A stretch of DNA of 64,000 bases from Streptomyces sp. Ncost-T10-10d (GCF_900091955.1 NZ_FMDF01000227.1:62001-126000); one strand, 5' to 3'; shown: positions 17,893 to 27,149, counted from the stretch's first letter. Numbers and translations: made by a program. The notes: generated by a model from the letters alone, not told the origin.

Positions 17893-17948
17893 CGGGCCCC
17901 TGCGTACCACCGCTCGGTACGCGGGGGCCCGCCTGCGAAGGCGGGCCC
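17893..17948 (+). terminator. Two overlapping, mutually exclusive hairpins before mec
   Basis: Hairpin 1 pairs 17893-17908 with 17916-17931 (16 bp, one G-U). Hairpin 2 pairs 17925-17934 with 17939-17948 around a GCGA loop, a GNRA tetraloop. They share 17925-17931, so only one can form. Hairpin 1 suits termination after the permease; hairpin 2 ends 15 bases before the mec start. Confidence 0.65.
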
Positions 17949-17963
17949 GCCTATCCTGGCGCC

Positions 17964-18395
17964 ATGCTGACCATCACCCAGGTGCTCTACGACCAGATCG
18001 TCGCGCACTCCCGCGCCGACCACCCCGACGAGGCGTGCGGCGTGGTCGCGGGGCCGGCCGGAACCGGCCGCGCCGAACGGTACATCCCCATGCTCAACGC
18101 CGCCCGCTCGCCCACCTTCTACGAGTTCGACTCGGGCGACCTCCTCAAGCTCTACCGAGAGATGGACGACCGCGACGAGGAGCCGGTGATCATCTACCAC
18201 TCCCACACCGCGACCGAGGCCTACCCGTCCCGCACCGACGTCACGTACGCCAACGAACCCGGCGCCCACTACGTGCTCGTCTCCACCGCGGACACCGACG
18301 ACGCGGGCCCCTTCCAGTTCCGCTCGTACCGGATCGTGGACGGCGAGATCACCGAGGAGGACGTCGAGGTCGTCGAGGCGTACGAAGCCGCCTGA
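17964..18395 (+). CDS. mec: JAMM/MPN+ metalloprotease, CysO-cysteine hydrolase (Mec)
   Basis: The 143-residue protein is a single MPN+/JAMM zinc domain. It shows the expected Glu in HPDEACGVVAG (Glu23) and the HxHx(n)SxxD motif as YHSHTATEAYPSRTDV (His79, His81, Asp92). In Mycobacterium tuberculosis the orthologue Mec releases cysteine from the C-terminus of the sulfur carrier CysO. Here cysO and cysM follow downstream in the same direction, which supports that role. A terminator at 18433-18463 separates mec from the leader peptide and cysO, so mec may be transcribed on its own. Confidence 0.92.
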   Translation: MLTITQVLYDQIVAHSRADHPDEACGVVAGPAGTGRAERYIPMLNAARSPTFYEFDSGDLLKLYREMDDRDEEPVIIYHSHTATEAYPSRTDVTYANEPGAHYVLVSTADTDDAGPFQFRSYRIVDGEITEEDVEVVEAYEAA

Positions 18396-18432
18396 CCTCC
18401 TCGCACAGCCCGACCCCGGCACTCCACCGGCC

Positions 18433-18463
18433 GGACGGGACCGGGCCCACCACGGTCCCGTCC
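18433..18463 (+). terminator. Terminator after mec
   Basis: An 11-bp perfect stem (18433-18443 with 18453-18463) closes a 9-base loop, 38 bases after the mec stop. Confidence 0.7.
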
Positions 18464-18500
18464 ACCTGTCGAACACCGACCTTCCATCAGGTGAGATCAC

Positions 18501-18532
18501 ATTCCGGGTCACGGACCGGGAATCGATACGAT
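18501..18532 (+). promoter_or_regulatory. Promoter with 23-bp dyad for the cys leader/cysO/cysM unit
   Basis: A symmetric dyad, ATTCC-G-GGTC-ACG-GACC-G-GGAAT, occupies 18501-18523 and overlaps the likely -35 region. A -10 hexamer TACGAT lies at 18527-18532. Transcription would start about 18539, the A of the leader peptide ATG, which implies a leaderless mRNA. The bound regulator is unknown. Confidence 0.5.
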
Positions 18533-18538
18533 GACCGC

Positions 18539-18664
18539 ATGGTTCCCCATGACGTGAGCGACAAGACGCCGGGCATGCTGCTCGTTGCGCGGCTGCACGT
18601 CGACCTGTGCAGGCTCTCCAGCGCGATCTGTACGAGCCGCCTGCCCGCCGGCCGCGAGGCCTGA
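18539..18664 (+). CDS. Putative cysteine-responsive leader peptide
   Basis: A 41-residue peptide is encoded directly upstream of cysO. Its core, RLHVDLCRLSSAIC (residues 18-31, Cys24 and Cys31), matches the recurrent actinomycete leader-peptide motif (R)xHVDLCRxxSAxC found ahead of sulfur-assimilation genes. Ribosome stalling at the Cys codons under cysteine starvation is the accepted type of mechanism for related mycobacterial sORFs. The probable -10 box at 18527-18532 places the transcript start at the ATG, so it is likely leaderless. A hairpin overlapping the stop codon (18650-18679) could be the attenuator. The function is inferred from motif and context. Confidence 0.8.
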   Translation: MVPHDVSDKTPGMLLVARLHVDLCRLSSAICTSRLPAGREA

Positions 18665-18679
18665 GCCGGGCTCGCGGCC
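18650..18679 (+). promoter_or_regulatory. Possible attenuator hairpin at the end of the leader peptide
   Basis: A 9-bp stem (18650-18658 with 18671-18679) spans the leader stop codon at 18662-18664. A ribosome that reaches the stop would melt it, whereas one stalled at the Cys codons further upstream would leave it free to fold. Which state favours cysO expression cannot be decided from sequence alone. Confidence 0.4.
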
Positions 18680-18769
18680 TGAGCACCCATTCGTCACGCA
18701 CCAACCCCTGCGCGGGGGCAGAGCCGCGCGCCCCACGCCACCTCCCCGCTTTCGACAGGAGCCCACGCC

Positions 18770-19102
18770 ATGGCCATCGAGGTCCGCATCCCGACCATCC
18801 TCCGCACCTACACCGACGGCGCCAAGGCTGTCGAGGGCAACGGGGAGACCCTCGCCGACCTCTTCACGGACCTGGACAGCCGCCATAACGGCATCCGTGA
18901 GCGCATCGTCGACGGTGACCAGCTCCGTCGCTTCGTGAACGTCTACCTCAACGACGAGGACGTCCGCTTCCTCGACGGCATCTCCACCAAGCTCAGCGAC
19001 GGTGACAGCGTCACCATCCTCCCGGCCGTCGCCGGAGGAGCCGCCGGGGCGAAGCCCCGTCCGGCCGGGGTGGCGGTCGGGCGACGGGCGGGCATGAACT
19101 GA
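18770..19102 (+). CDS. cysO: Sulfur carrier protein CysO (ThiS/MoaD-like) with C-terminal extension
   Basis: The first 90 residues form a ubiquitin-like MoaD/ThiS fold: IEVRIPTILRTYTDGAKAVE, a DLFTDLDSRHNGIRERIVD helix, FVNVYLNDEDVRFLDG and LSDGDSVTILPAVAGG. In the family the terminal Gly-Gly (here 89-90) carries the thiocarboxylate used for cysteine synthesis by CysM. Here translation continues for 20 more residues (AAGAKPRPAGVAVGRRAGMN) before a stop that overlaps the cysM start (TGATG). The protein would need trimming after Gly90 to be active, plausibly by Mec. The ribosome binding site is AGGAGC ahead of ATG 18770. Confidence 0.9.
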   Translation: MAIEVRIPTILRTYTDGAKAVEGNGETLADLFTDLDSRHNGIRERIVDGDQLRRFVNVYLNDEDVRFLDGISTKLSDGDSVTILPAVAGGAAGAKPRPAGVAVGRRAGMN

Positions 19103-20052
19103 TGCGGTACGACAGCCCGCTCGCCGCGGTGGGCAACACCCCGCTCGTCCGCCTGCCGCGGCTGTCACCGTCGGACGACGTCCGCATCTGGGCCAAGCTG
19201 GAGGACCGCAACCCCACCGGCTCGATCAAGGACCGCCCCGCGCTCCACATGGTCGAACAGGCCGAGAAGGACGGCCGGCTGACCCCCGGCTGCACCATCC
19301 TGGAACCCACCAGCGGCAACACCGGCATCTCGCTCGCCATGGCGGCCAAGCTCAAGGGCTACCGCATCGTGTGCGTCATGCCGGAGAACACCTCCCAGGA
19401 ACGGCGCGACCTGCTCGCCATGTGGGGCGCCGAGATCATCTCCTCCCCGGCGGCGGGCGGCTCCAACACGGCCGTACGCGTCGCCAAGGAGCTGGCCGCC
19501 GAGCACCCCGACTGGGTCATGCTCTACCAGTACGGCAACCCGGACAACGCGGGCGCCCACTACGCCACCACCGGCCCGGAGATCCTTACCGACCTCCCGT
19601 CCATCACCCACTTCGTGGCGGGCCTCGGCACCACCGGCACGCTCATGGGCGTCGGCCGCTACCTGCGCGAACACAAGCCCGACGTCAAGATCGTCGCCGC
19701 CGAGCCGCGCTACGACGACCTGGTCTACGGGCTCCGCAACCTCGACGAGGGCTTCGTCCCCGAGCTCTACGACGCCTCCGTCCTCACCACCCGCTTCTCC
19801 GTCGGCTCCGCGGACGCCGTCACCCGTACCCGCGAACTCCTCCAGCAGGAGGGCATCTTCGCGGGCGTCTCCACCGGCGCCGCACTCCACGCCGCGATCG
19901 GAGTGGGAAACAAGGCCGTCAAGGCGGGGGAGTCGGCCGACATCGTCTTCGTCGTCGCGGACGGCGGCTGGAAGTACCTGTCGACGGGCGTCTACACGGC
20001 CCCGACAACAGAAGCGGCCATCGAAACGCTGCACGGCCAGCTCTGGGCGTAG
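19102..20052 (+). CDS. cysM: O-phosphoserine/O-acetylserine sulfhydrylase CysM
   Basis: This 316-residue PLP enzyme makes cysteine; the mycobacterial CysM uses O-phosphoserine and the CysO thiocarboxylate. The PLP lysine is Lys43 (NPTGSIKDRPALHM), the substrate loop is TSGNTG at residues 70-75, and the phosphate-binding glycine loop is GLGTTGTLMG (about 174-183). Arg212 in VYGLRNLDEGFVPELYD is probably the equivalent of the arginine that selects O-phosphoserine in M. tuberculosis CysM. It overlaps cysO by one base, so the two are coupled translationally. A hairpin follows the stop. Confidence 0.95.
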   Translation: MRYDSPLAAVGNTPLVRLPRLSPSDDVRIWAKLEDRNPTGSIKDRPALHMVEQAEKDGRLTPGCTILEPTSGNTGISLAMAAKLKGYRIVCVMPENTSQERRDLLAMWGAEIISSPAAGGSNTAVRVAKELAAEHPDWVMLYQYGNPDNAGAHYATTGPEILTDLPSITHFVAGLGTTGTLMGVGRYLREHKPDVKIVAAEPRYDDLVYGLRNLDEGFVPELYDASVLTTRFSVGSADAVTRTRELLQQEGIFAGVSTGAALHAAIGVGNKAVKAGESADIVFVVADGGWKYLSTGVYTAPTTEAAIETLHGQLWA

Positions 20053-20064
20053 CCCGTCCCGATT

Positions 20065-20098
20065 CGCCGGACGAGCTGAACGTCCAGCCCGTCCGGCG
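20065..20098 (+). terminator. Terminator after cysM
   Basis: The arms 20065-20073 and 20090-20098 (CGCCGGACG / CGTCCGGCG) form a 9-bp perfect stem 13 bases after the cysM stop. This sequence type is common behind Streptomyces genes. Confidence 0.6.
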
Positions 20099-20111
20099 AT
20101 GGGGGACATCT

Positions 20112-20215
20112 CTCGGCCTCGCCGGTCTTTGAGGCGCGAGGCCCGCGGCGGAGCCCCGGTGCACACCCCAGCCTCTCCGGCGCTTGAGGAGCAGGGCCCG
20201 GGAGGGGCCCCGGTT
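20112..20215. repeat. Two tandem copies of a dispersed Streptomyces intergenic repeat
   Basis: Two related units, about 20112-20158 and 20171-20213, share the pattern CTC-CCGG-(T/G)C-TTGAGG-GC(A/G)-GGCCCG followed by a GGAGCCCCGG-type end. Similar GC-rich units recur between genes in Streptomyces chromosomes. With the adjacent sequence they fill the gap between cysM and the convergent PemK-like gene. Confidence 0.5.
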
Positions 20216-20310
20216 CCGGGAAGGAGCGGGTAGGGGAACAGGCCCGCCGCAGGCACCCCCGCCGCGGCCACGCCTCCACGGTCACCCGCGCCCCGCCGTA
20301 GGTGCCCGCC

Positions 20311-20817
20311 TCACCCAAGCCCCCGCACCCGCTCCCACACCGCCGGATCCACCACCCCCACCCGCCGTCGGAACCCCCGCACGGCAACCTCCCGCAACTC
20401 ATCCGTCTCCAGGAAGCTCTCCCGCCCCCGCGCATCCCCCACCGTTCCCGCGGGCAGCGCTATCACCCCGGGCCGCTCCTCGTGATACTTGCTGGTGATC
20501 TTCGCGACGAGTGCCGAGTCACCCCGTACCGACAGCACCAGACAGGGCCGGTCCTTCGCCCCGGGCCTGTCCTCGTACGGCACCTCGGCCCACCAGATCT
20601 CACCCGGCCGCGGCCTGCGCTCCGGCCCCGGCCCACGCCCCGGCCCCGCCGGCGGACGCGTCCGCCCGCCCGGACGCCCGCCGGAGCGCGTACCCACCGA
20701 CCTGCCGGAGCGGCCCCGGGGCCGTTGCCCGCCCCGCCCCCGCCCATCGGCGACCGCCACGACGAGCGCGAGCAGGACGACAACGGCAAGCGCGATCCAC
20801 CACCAGGACATGTCCAT
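20311..20817 (-). CDS. Membrane-anchored PemK/MazF-like toxin-fold protein
   Basis: The 168-residue protein has one N-terminal membrane helix (WWWIALAVVVLLALVVAVA), a long Arg/Gly/Pro-rich linker (about 25-75) and a C-terminal PemK/MazF domain. The domain begins RPGEIWWAEVPYEDRPGAKD, continues RPCLVLSVRGDSALVAKIT and ends with a Leu/Arg-rich helix. MazF-type proteins are sequence-specific endoribonucleases, but membrane-anchored versions are uncharacterised. No antitoxin gene is adjacent. The ATG at 20817 (second ATG at 20811) was chosen because the membrane helix starts there. S. coelicolor has a similar gene next to cysM, from memory. Confidence 0.75.
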   Translation of the reverse strand: MDMSWWWIALAVVVLLALVVAVADGRGRGGQRPRGRSGRSVGTRSGGRPGGRTRPPAGPGRGPGPERRPRPGEIWWAEVPYEDRPGAKDRPCLVLSVRGDSALVAKITSKYHEERPGVIALPAGTVGDARGRESFLETDELREVAVRGFRRRVGVVDPAVWERVRGLG

Positions 20818-20994
20818 GCCCCGACCGTACCGGCGTCCCCGACTCTTCCATCGAACCGGTGACAGAGCAGGTGAGTTCCCCCACAACGGACGGCCATGGA
20901 GGAGCGACCGGCTGTTTCGCGCTTTACGCTCGACAAACCGCTCAACAGACCGCACGAACCCTCCCCGTTCCCACGTCTCGGAGGTTCACGCTCC

Positions 20995-21747
20995 ATGAAG
21001 CTCACCGTCGTCGGCTGCTCCGGCTCGTTCCCGTCCGCGGGATCAGCATGCTCGAGCTACCTCGTAGAGGCCGACGGCTTCAGGCTGCTCCTCGACATGG
21101 GCAACGGTGCCCTCGGCGAGCTGCAGCGCCATGTCGGTCTCTACGACCTCGACGCCATCTTCCTCAGTCACCTCCATGTCGATCACTGCATCGACATGTG
21201 CGCGTACTTCGTCGTCCGCTACTACCGGCACGACGGCGGCCGTCCCGCCCCGATCCCGGTCTACGGTCCCGACGGCACCGAGCAGCGGCTGACCACCGCC
21301 CATGCCGACACCCCGTCCGAGCGGGCGATGAGCGAGGTCTTCGACTTCCACACGCTGAAGCCGGGCTCGTTCGAGATCGGCCCCTTCTCGGTCCGTACGG
21401 AGAAGGTCTGCCACCCCGTCGACTCCTACGCCATCCGGATCGAGCACGGCGGCCGCTCGCTCACGTACTCCGGCGACACGGGTGCCTGCGAGGCCCTGGA
21501 CGAACTCGCCGAGGGCGTCGACCTGTTCCTCTGCGAAGCATCGTTCGTCCATGGCAAGGAGGACATCCCGGACCTCCACCTCAATGGCCGCGAGGCCGGC
21601 GACATCGCCGCCCGCGCCGGGGTGGGGCGGCTCGTCCTCACCCACATCCCGCCGTGGACCGACGCCGACCGCAACCTGGCCGATGCCCGCCTGCTCTACG
21701 GCGGGCCGGTGGAGGTGGCGGCACCCGGCGCGGTCTATGAGATCTAG
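20995..21747 (+). CDS. Metallo-beta-lactamase fold hydrolase
   Basis: This 250-residue protein has the MBL-fold metal motif HLHVDHCIDM (HxHxDH, residues about 59-64) and further ligand segments HPVDSYAIRIEHGGRSLTYS, GDTGACEAL and a final LTHIPPW. It resembles RNase Z/cyclic-phosphodiesterase-like members, but the substrate is unknown. The start at 20995 has CGGAGG about 10 bases upstream; the frame stays open above it without similarity. It ends at a very strong bidirectional terminator facing nagE2. Confidence 0.85.
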   Translation: MKLTVVGCSGSFPSAGSACSSYLVEADGFRLLLDMGNGALGELQRHVGLYDLDAIFLSHLHVDHCIDMCAYFVVRYYRHDGGRPAPIPVYGPDGTEQRLTTAHADTPSERAMSEVFDFHTLKPGSFEIGPFSVRTEKVCHPVDSYAIRIEHGGRSLTYSGDTGACEALDELAEGVDLFLCEASFVHGKEDIPDLHLNGREAGDIAARAGVGRLVLTHIPPWTDADRNLADARLLYGGPVEVAAPGAVYEI

Positions 21748-21791
21748 TGCTGTGACCGGAAAGGCACAGCACCGGCCGTCCCGCACATCCG

Positions 21792-21842
21792 GCACGACGA
21801 AGCCCTCACCTCCTGCGGCGGAAGGTGAGGGCTTCGTCGTGC
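21792..21842. terminator. Bidirectional terminator between the MBL gene and nagE2
   Basis: A perfect 20-bp stem (21792-21811 with 21823-21842) closes an 11-base loop between two convergent genes, 45 and 26 bases from their stops. Confidence 0.9.
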
Positions 21843-21867
21843 GCCGGGGTGAGGCCCGCGGTGGGGC

Positions 21868-23133
<1,266 letters not shown>

Positions 23134-23229
23134 CAACTTCCTCCATTGGACAAGGCGCCGCCCAGGTCGTTGACGGGGGGAGGCGGCGACTCGAGAAACG
23201 CGGCAGAACGCACGCGGTCTGGACCACTC

Positions 23230-23245
23230 AGTGGTGTAGACCAGT
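23230..23245. promoter_or_regulatory. DasR operator (dre) upstream of nagE2
   Basis: AGTGGTGTAGACCAGT matches the dre consensus ACTGGTCTAGACCAGT at 14 of 16 positions. It lies between nagE2 and nagE1, in the nagE2 promoter region. Confidence 0.85.
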
Positions 23246-23392
23246 TGTAGCACGGTGTGGGTTGGATAAGGAACCTGCAATTCCCGACTACTTCGCATGA
23301 GCTATCACCCACGCTCGGTCACACGGCGAAGGCCCCCGGGCCGCAAGGGTCCAAGGGCCTGCTCAGGCCGGGCCGAAAGCCCGCCTGAAGTG

Positions 23393-24703
23393 CTACTTCG
23401 TGAGGTTCCTCTCGATCTCCTCCTCCAGCTCATCGGGCTCCCGGCCCGGAGTCTGGAGATTGAATTCGGTGATCGCGAACCGGAAGATCACGTAATACAC
23501 GACGGCGAAGGCCAGGCCGAGCGGAATGATCAGCCAGGGTTTGGTCGCCAGGTGCCAGTTGATGACGTAGTCGATCAGCCCGGCGGAGAAGCTGAAGCCG
23601 TCCTTGACCCCGAGCGCCCACGTCACGGCCATCGAGACGCCGGTGAGCACCGCGTGGATCGCGTAGAGCAGCGGTGCGACGAAGAGGAACGAGTACTCGA
23701 TCGGTTCGGTGATTCCCGTCACGAACGACGTCAGGCCGACCGAGAGCATCATGCCGCCGACCGCCTTCCGGCGGTGCGGCTTGGCGCAGTGGTAGATCGC
23801 CAGCGCCGCCGCCGGGAGGGCGAACATCATGATCGGGAAGAAGCCCGAGGTGAACTGACCGGCCGTCGGGTCGCCCTGCAGGAACCGGTTGATGTCACCG
23901 TGCACGACCGTCCCGTCCGGCTTGGTGAAGTCGCCGAACTGGAACCAGACGAAAGTGTTCAGGAACTGGTGGAGGCCGATGACCAGCAGCGCGCGGTTGG
24001 CGACACCGAAGATGCCGGAGCCCGCCCAGTCCAGGTCCACCAGCCACTTGGAGAAGCTGGTCAGGCCGTCGCCGATCGGCTGCCAGAGCCACGCGCACAG
24101 CGCCCCGAGGAGGAGGCCGACGAACGCCATGATGATCGGGACGAGCCGGCGGCCGTTGAAGAAGCCCAGCCAGTCCACCAGCTTGACCCGGTGGTACCGC
24201 TGCCAGAACCAGGCGGACAGCAGACCCATCACGATGCCGCCGAACACCCCGGGGTTCTGGTACTCCGCGGCCGTGACCTTGGCATCGCCGGTGACGCAGG
24301 TGCCGAACCAGGTGCCGCCCGAAGTGAACGTGGAACCGGGCGCGCAGTCCACCGGGAAGGCGTGCAGCACCGCGTAATAGACGAGGAAACCGGTGACTGC
24401 GGCGAGCGCGGTCGAACCGTCCGACTTCTTCGCCATGCCGATGGCGACACCGACGCAGAACAGCAGCGGAAGGCCGAGCCCCGAGTCGAGCAGCGCTCCG
24501 CCCGCGGCCGCGAACACCTTGGCGACATTGCCCCAACGCAGGCCCTTGTCGCCGAATACGTCCGGCTGGCCCAGCCGGTTGAGAATGCCTGCCGCCGGCA
24601 GAACGGCGATCGGGAGCTGGAGGCTGCGGCCCATCTTCTGCAGGCCCTGGAAGAGGCCGCTCCACCATGCCTTCTGTGGAACCGCGGCGCTGCTCGAGCT
24701 CAT
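23393..24703 (-). CDS. nagE1: PTS N-acetylglucosamine transporter IIC component (paralogue)
   Basis: This 436-residue paralogue of nagE2 shares the same landmarks: GRSLQLPIAVLPAAGILNRL, FCVGVAIGMAKKSDGSTALA, GITEPIEYSFLFVAPLLYAI and the C-terminal NLQTPGREPD linker. It has an extra extracytoplasmic loop with Cys residues (about residues 130-150: VDCAPGSTFTSGGTWFGTCV). The ATG at 24703 was chosen because GGGAGG lies 6 bases before it; the ATG two codons upstream is too close to that site. It reads in the same direction as nagE2 but has its own dre site, which it shares with divergent nagF. Confidence 0.92.
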   Translation of the reverse strand: MSSSSAAVPQKAWWSGLFQGLQKMGRSLQLPIAVLPAAGILNRLGQPDVFGDKGLRWGNVAKVFAAAGGALLDSGLGLPLLFCVGVAIGMAKKSDGSTALAAVTGFLVYYAVLHAFPVDCAPGSTFTSGGTWFGTCVTGDAKVTAAEYQNPGVFGGIVMGLLSAWFWQRYHRVKLVDWLGFFNGRRLVPIIMAFVGLLLGALCAWLWQPIGDGLTSFSKWLVDLDWAGSGIFGVANRALLVIGLHQFLNTFVWFQFGDFTKPDGTVVHGDINRFLQGDPTAGQFTSGFFPIMMFALPAAALAIYHCAKPHRRKAVGGMMLSVGLTSFVTGITEPIEYSFLFVAPLLYAIHAVLTGVSMAVTWALGVKDGFSFSAGLIDYVINWHLATKPWLIIPLGLAFAVVYYVIFRFAITEFNLQTPGREPDELEEEIERNLTK

Positions 24704-24745
24704 CGGCATCCTCCCGGAACAAGACGCGTTCGGCGGTCGTTGCAC

Positions 24746-24761
24746 ACTGGTGTAGACCAGT
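24746..24761. promoter_or_regulatory. DasR operator (dre) between nagE1 and nagF
   Basis: ACTGGTGTAGACCAGT matches the dre consensus at 15 of 16 positions and is almost a perfect palindrome. It lies 42 bases upstream of nagE1 and 164 bases upstream of nagF, so it may control both. Confidence 0.9.
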
Positions 24762-24925
24762 TGAGGTACGGTGCGTAACCCGCCTGGAAGACAGGGCACC
24801 GGTGATCGTCATCATTGGGGAGGGGGCGATGGCCCGCTCGCGAAGCTGGGCCAAACGTGCGTTACGGTGACGAAACGGACCCATGGTGGGCCGTCGCATG
24901 CATGGGAACAACCAGGGAGAAGGCC

Positions 24926-25159
24926 ATGGCCAGCAAGGCTGAGAAGATCGTCGCCGGGCTCGGCGGTATCGAGAACATCGACGAGATCGAAGGCTGCATC
25001 ACGCGCCTCCGTACCGAGGTCCACGACCCCAGCAAGGTCGACGAAGCCGCGCTCAAGGCCGCCGGAGCCCACGGTGTCGTCAAGATGGGCACCGCGATCC
25101 AGGTCGTCATCGGCACCGACGCCGACCCCATCGCCGCCGACATCGAAGACATGATGTGA
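24926..25159 (+). CDS. nagF: PTS N-acetylglucosamine IIB component
   Basis: This 77-residue soluble protein carries the phosphorylated cysteine of EIIB: Cys24 in NIDEIEGCITRLRTEV. The remainder, AALKAAGAHGVVKMGTAIQV, is the typical glucose-family IIB fold. It passes phosphate from IIA (crr, elsewhere) to sugar bound by the IIC permeases NagE1/NagE2. The ATG at 24926 has GGGAGAAGG upstream. It is divergent from nagE1 with a shared dre operator, as in S. coelicolor. Confidence 0.93.
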   Translation: MASKAEKIVAGLGGIENIDEIEGCITRLRTEVHDPSKVDEAALKAAGAHGVVKMGTAIQVVIGTDADPIAADIEDMM

Positions 25160-25201
25160 CCAGCCGCCGAACCCCCCGCTGAGCCCGACCACTCAGCACC
25201 A

Positions 25202-25233
25202 CGCAGGCCCTGCCCACCCGGACGGGGCCTGCG
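25202..25233 (+). terminator. Terminator after nagF
   Basis: The arms 25202-25211 and 25224-25233 make a 10-bp stem with one G-U pair, 42 bases after the nagF stop and 45 bases before rph. Confidence 0.6.
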
Positions 25234-25278
25234 GTGCACCCGAACGGCCGCCACCCCGCACCCGATAAAGTCGACACC

Positions 25279-26016
<738 letters not shown>

Positions 26017-26056
26017 AGAAGCAACCCAATACGCACCACAACGCGTCATTACGAAC

Positions 26057-26085
26057 ACGGGCGCACGGTCGAACCGTGCGCCCGT
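26057..26085 (+). terminator. Hairpin between rph and the lipoprotein gene
   Basis: A 13-bp perfect stem (26057-26069 with 26073-26085) closes a 3-base loop, 40 bases after the rph stop. Confidence 0.75.
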
Positions 26086-26117
26086 CCGCGTATCCGCACC
26101 TGGAGAGGAACCGCACC

Positions 26118-26510
26118 ATGGCCAAGGCCACCCGCCACCGCCGCATCACCGTCGCGCTGACCCTGACCGCCCTCGCCCTCACCGCGACAGCCGGCTGCAG
26201 TGGCCTCGACAAGACAGTCGACTGCGTCCGCACCGTCGACGCCATCACCACCAGCGTCGACAACCTCCAACAGGCCGTCTCCAACGCCTCGAACGACCCC
26301 ACCCAGGCATCCGAAGCCCTCGACGACATCGAGAAGGAACTCGGCAACCTCGGCGACAAGACCGACAACGCCGACCTCGGCAAGGCCGTCGACGACCTGC
26401 AGTCCGGCGTCGGCAACGTCCGCGACTCCATCGACAAGGGCGACGCCACCCCCGACATCAGCCCGGTCACCGACGCCGCCGAGGAGATCGGCAAGGTCTG
26501 CATGCCCTGA
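26118..26510 (+). CDS. Small lipoprotein of unknown function
   Basis: The 130-residue protein has a lipoprotein signal (RHRRITVALTLTALALTATA, lipobox ending at Cys27 in TATAGCSG). The mature part is helical, rich in Asp and Asn, with a coiled-coil-like pattern (LDDIEKELGNLGDKTDNADL) and two further Cys residues. It would sit on the outer face of the membrane; the family is common in Streptomyces between rph and rdgB, without known function. A good ribosome binding site (GGAGAGGAA) precedes ATG 26118. Confidence 0.8.
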   Translation: MAKATRHRRITVALTLTALALTATAGCSGLDKTVDCVRTVDAITTSVDNLQQAVSNASNDPTQASEALDDIEKELGNLGDKTDNADLGKAVDDLQSGVGNVRDSIDKGDATPDISPVTDAAEEIGKVCMP

Positions 26511-26530
26511 CAGCCCCGATACTGGGTGAC

Positions 26531-27139
26531 ATGACCCGCCTCATCCTCGCCACCCGCAACGCCGGGAAGATCACCGAACTCCATGCGATCCTCGCCGACG
26601 CAGGCCTCGACCACGAGCTCGTCGGCGCGGACGCGTACCCCCACATTCCCGACGTCAAGGAAACCGGCGTCACCTTCGCCGAGAACGCCCTCCTCAAGGC
26701 CCACGCCCTCGCGAAGGCCACCGGCCACCCCGCCATCGCCGACGACTCCGGCCTCTGCGTCGACGTACTCGGCGGCGCCCCCGGCATCTTCTCCGCCCGC
26801 TGGGCCGGCACCCACGGCGACGACCGGGCCAACCTGGACCTGCTCCTGGCCCAGCTCTCCGACATCGACACCCCGCACCGCGCCGCCCACTTCGCCTGCG
26901 CGGCAGCCCTGGCCCTCCCCGACGGCACGGAACGCGTGGTCGAGGGCCGACTGCTGGGCACCCTGCGCCACACCCCGTCCGGCACGAACGGCTTCGGCTA
27001 CGACCCGATCCTCCAGCCGGACGGCGAAACCCGCACCTGCGCGGAACTGACCCCGACGGAGAAGAACGCGATCAGCCACCGCGGCAAGGCGTTCCGGGCA
27101 CTGGTGCCGGTGGTGCGGGAACTGGTGAGCCAGGCGTAA
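26531..27139 (+). CDS. rdgB: dITP/XTP pyrophosphatase (Ham1/RdgB)
   Basis: The 202-residue enzyme removes non-canonical purine nucleotides (dITP, XTP) from the pool by hydrolysis to the monophosphate. The family signature is visible throughout: LILATRNAGKITELHAIL at the start, ADDSGLCVDVLGGAPGIFSA (catalytic Asp), GTNGFGYDPIL and NAISHRGKAFRAL at the end. It begins 20 bases after the lipoprotein stop and probably shares its transcript. A terminator hairpin follows. Confidence 0.96.
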   Translation: MTRLILATRNAGKITELHAILADAGLDHELVGADAYPHIPDVKETGVTFAENALLKAHALAKATGHPAIADDSGLCVDVLGGAPGIFSARWAGTHGDDRANLDLLLAQLSDIDTPHRAAHFACAAALALPDGTERVVEGRLLGTLRHTPSGTNGFGYDPILQPDGETRTCAELTPTEKNAISHRGKAFRALVPVVRELVSQA

Positions 27140-27149
27140 CGGGTACGAG

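Noticed and set aside
20053..20310. Possible antitoxin gene for the PemK-like protein
   Set aside because: The gap holds a terminator and dispersed repeats but no protein-like frame, and it lies downstream of the toxin-like gene, not upstream as for mazE.
23297..24778. A 493-codon open frame antisense to nagE1
   Set aside because: It shows only His/Arg/Glu-rich shadow sequence; the opposite strand holds the clear IIC permease.
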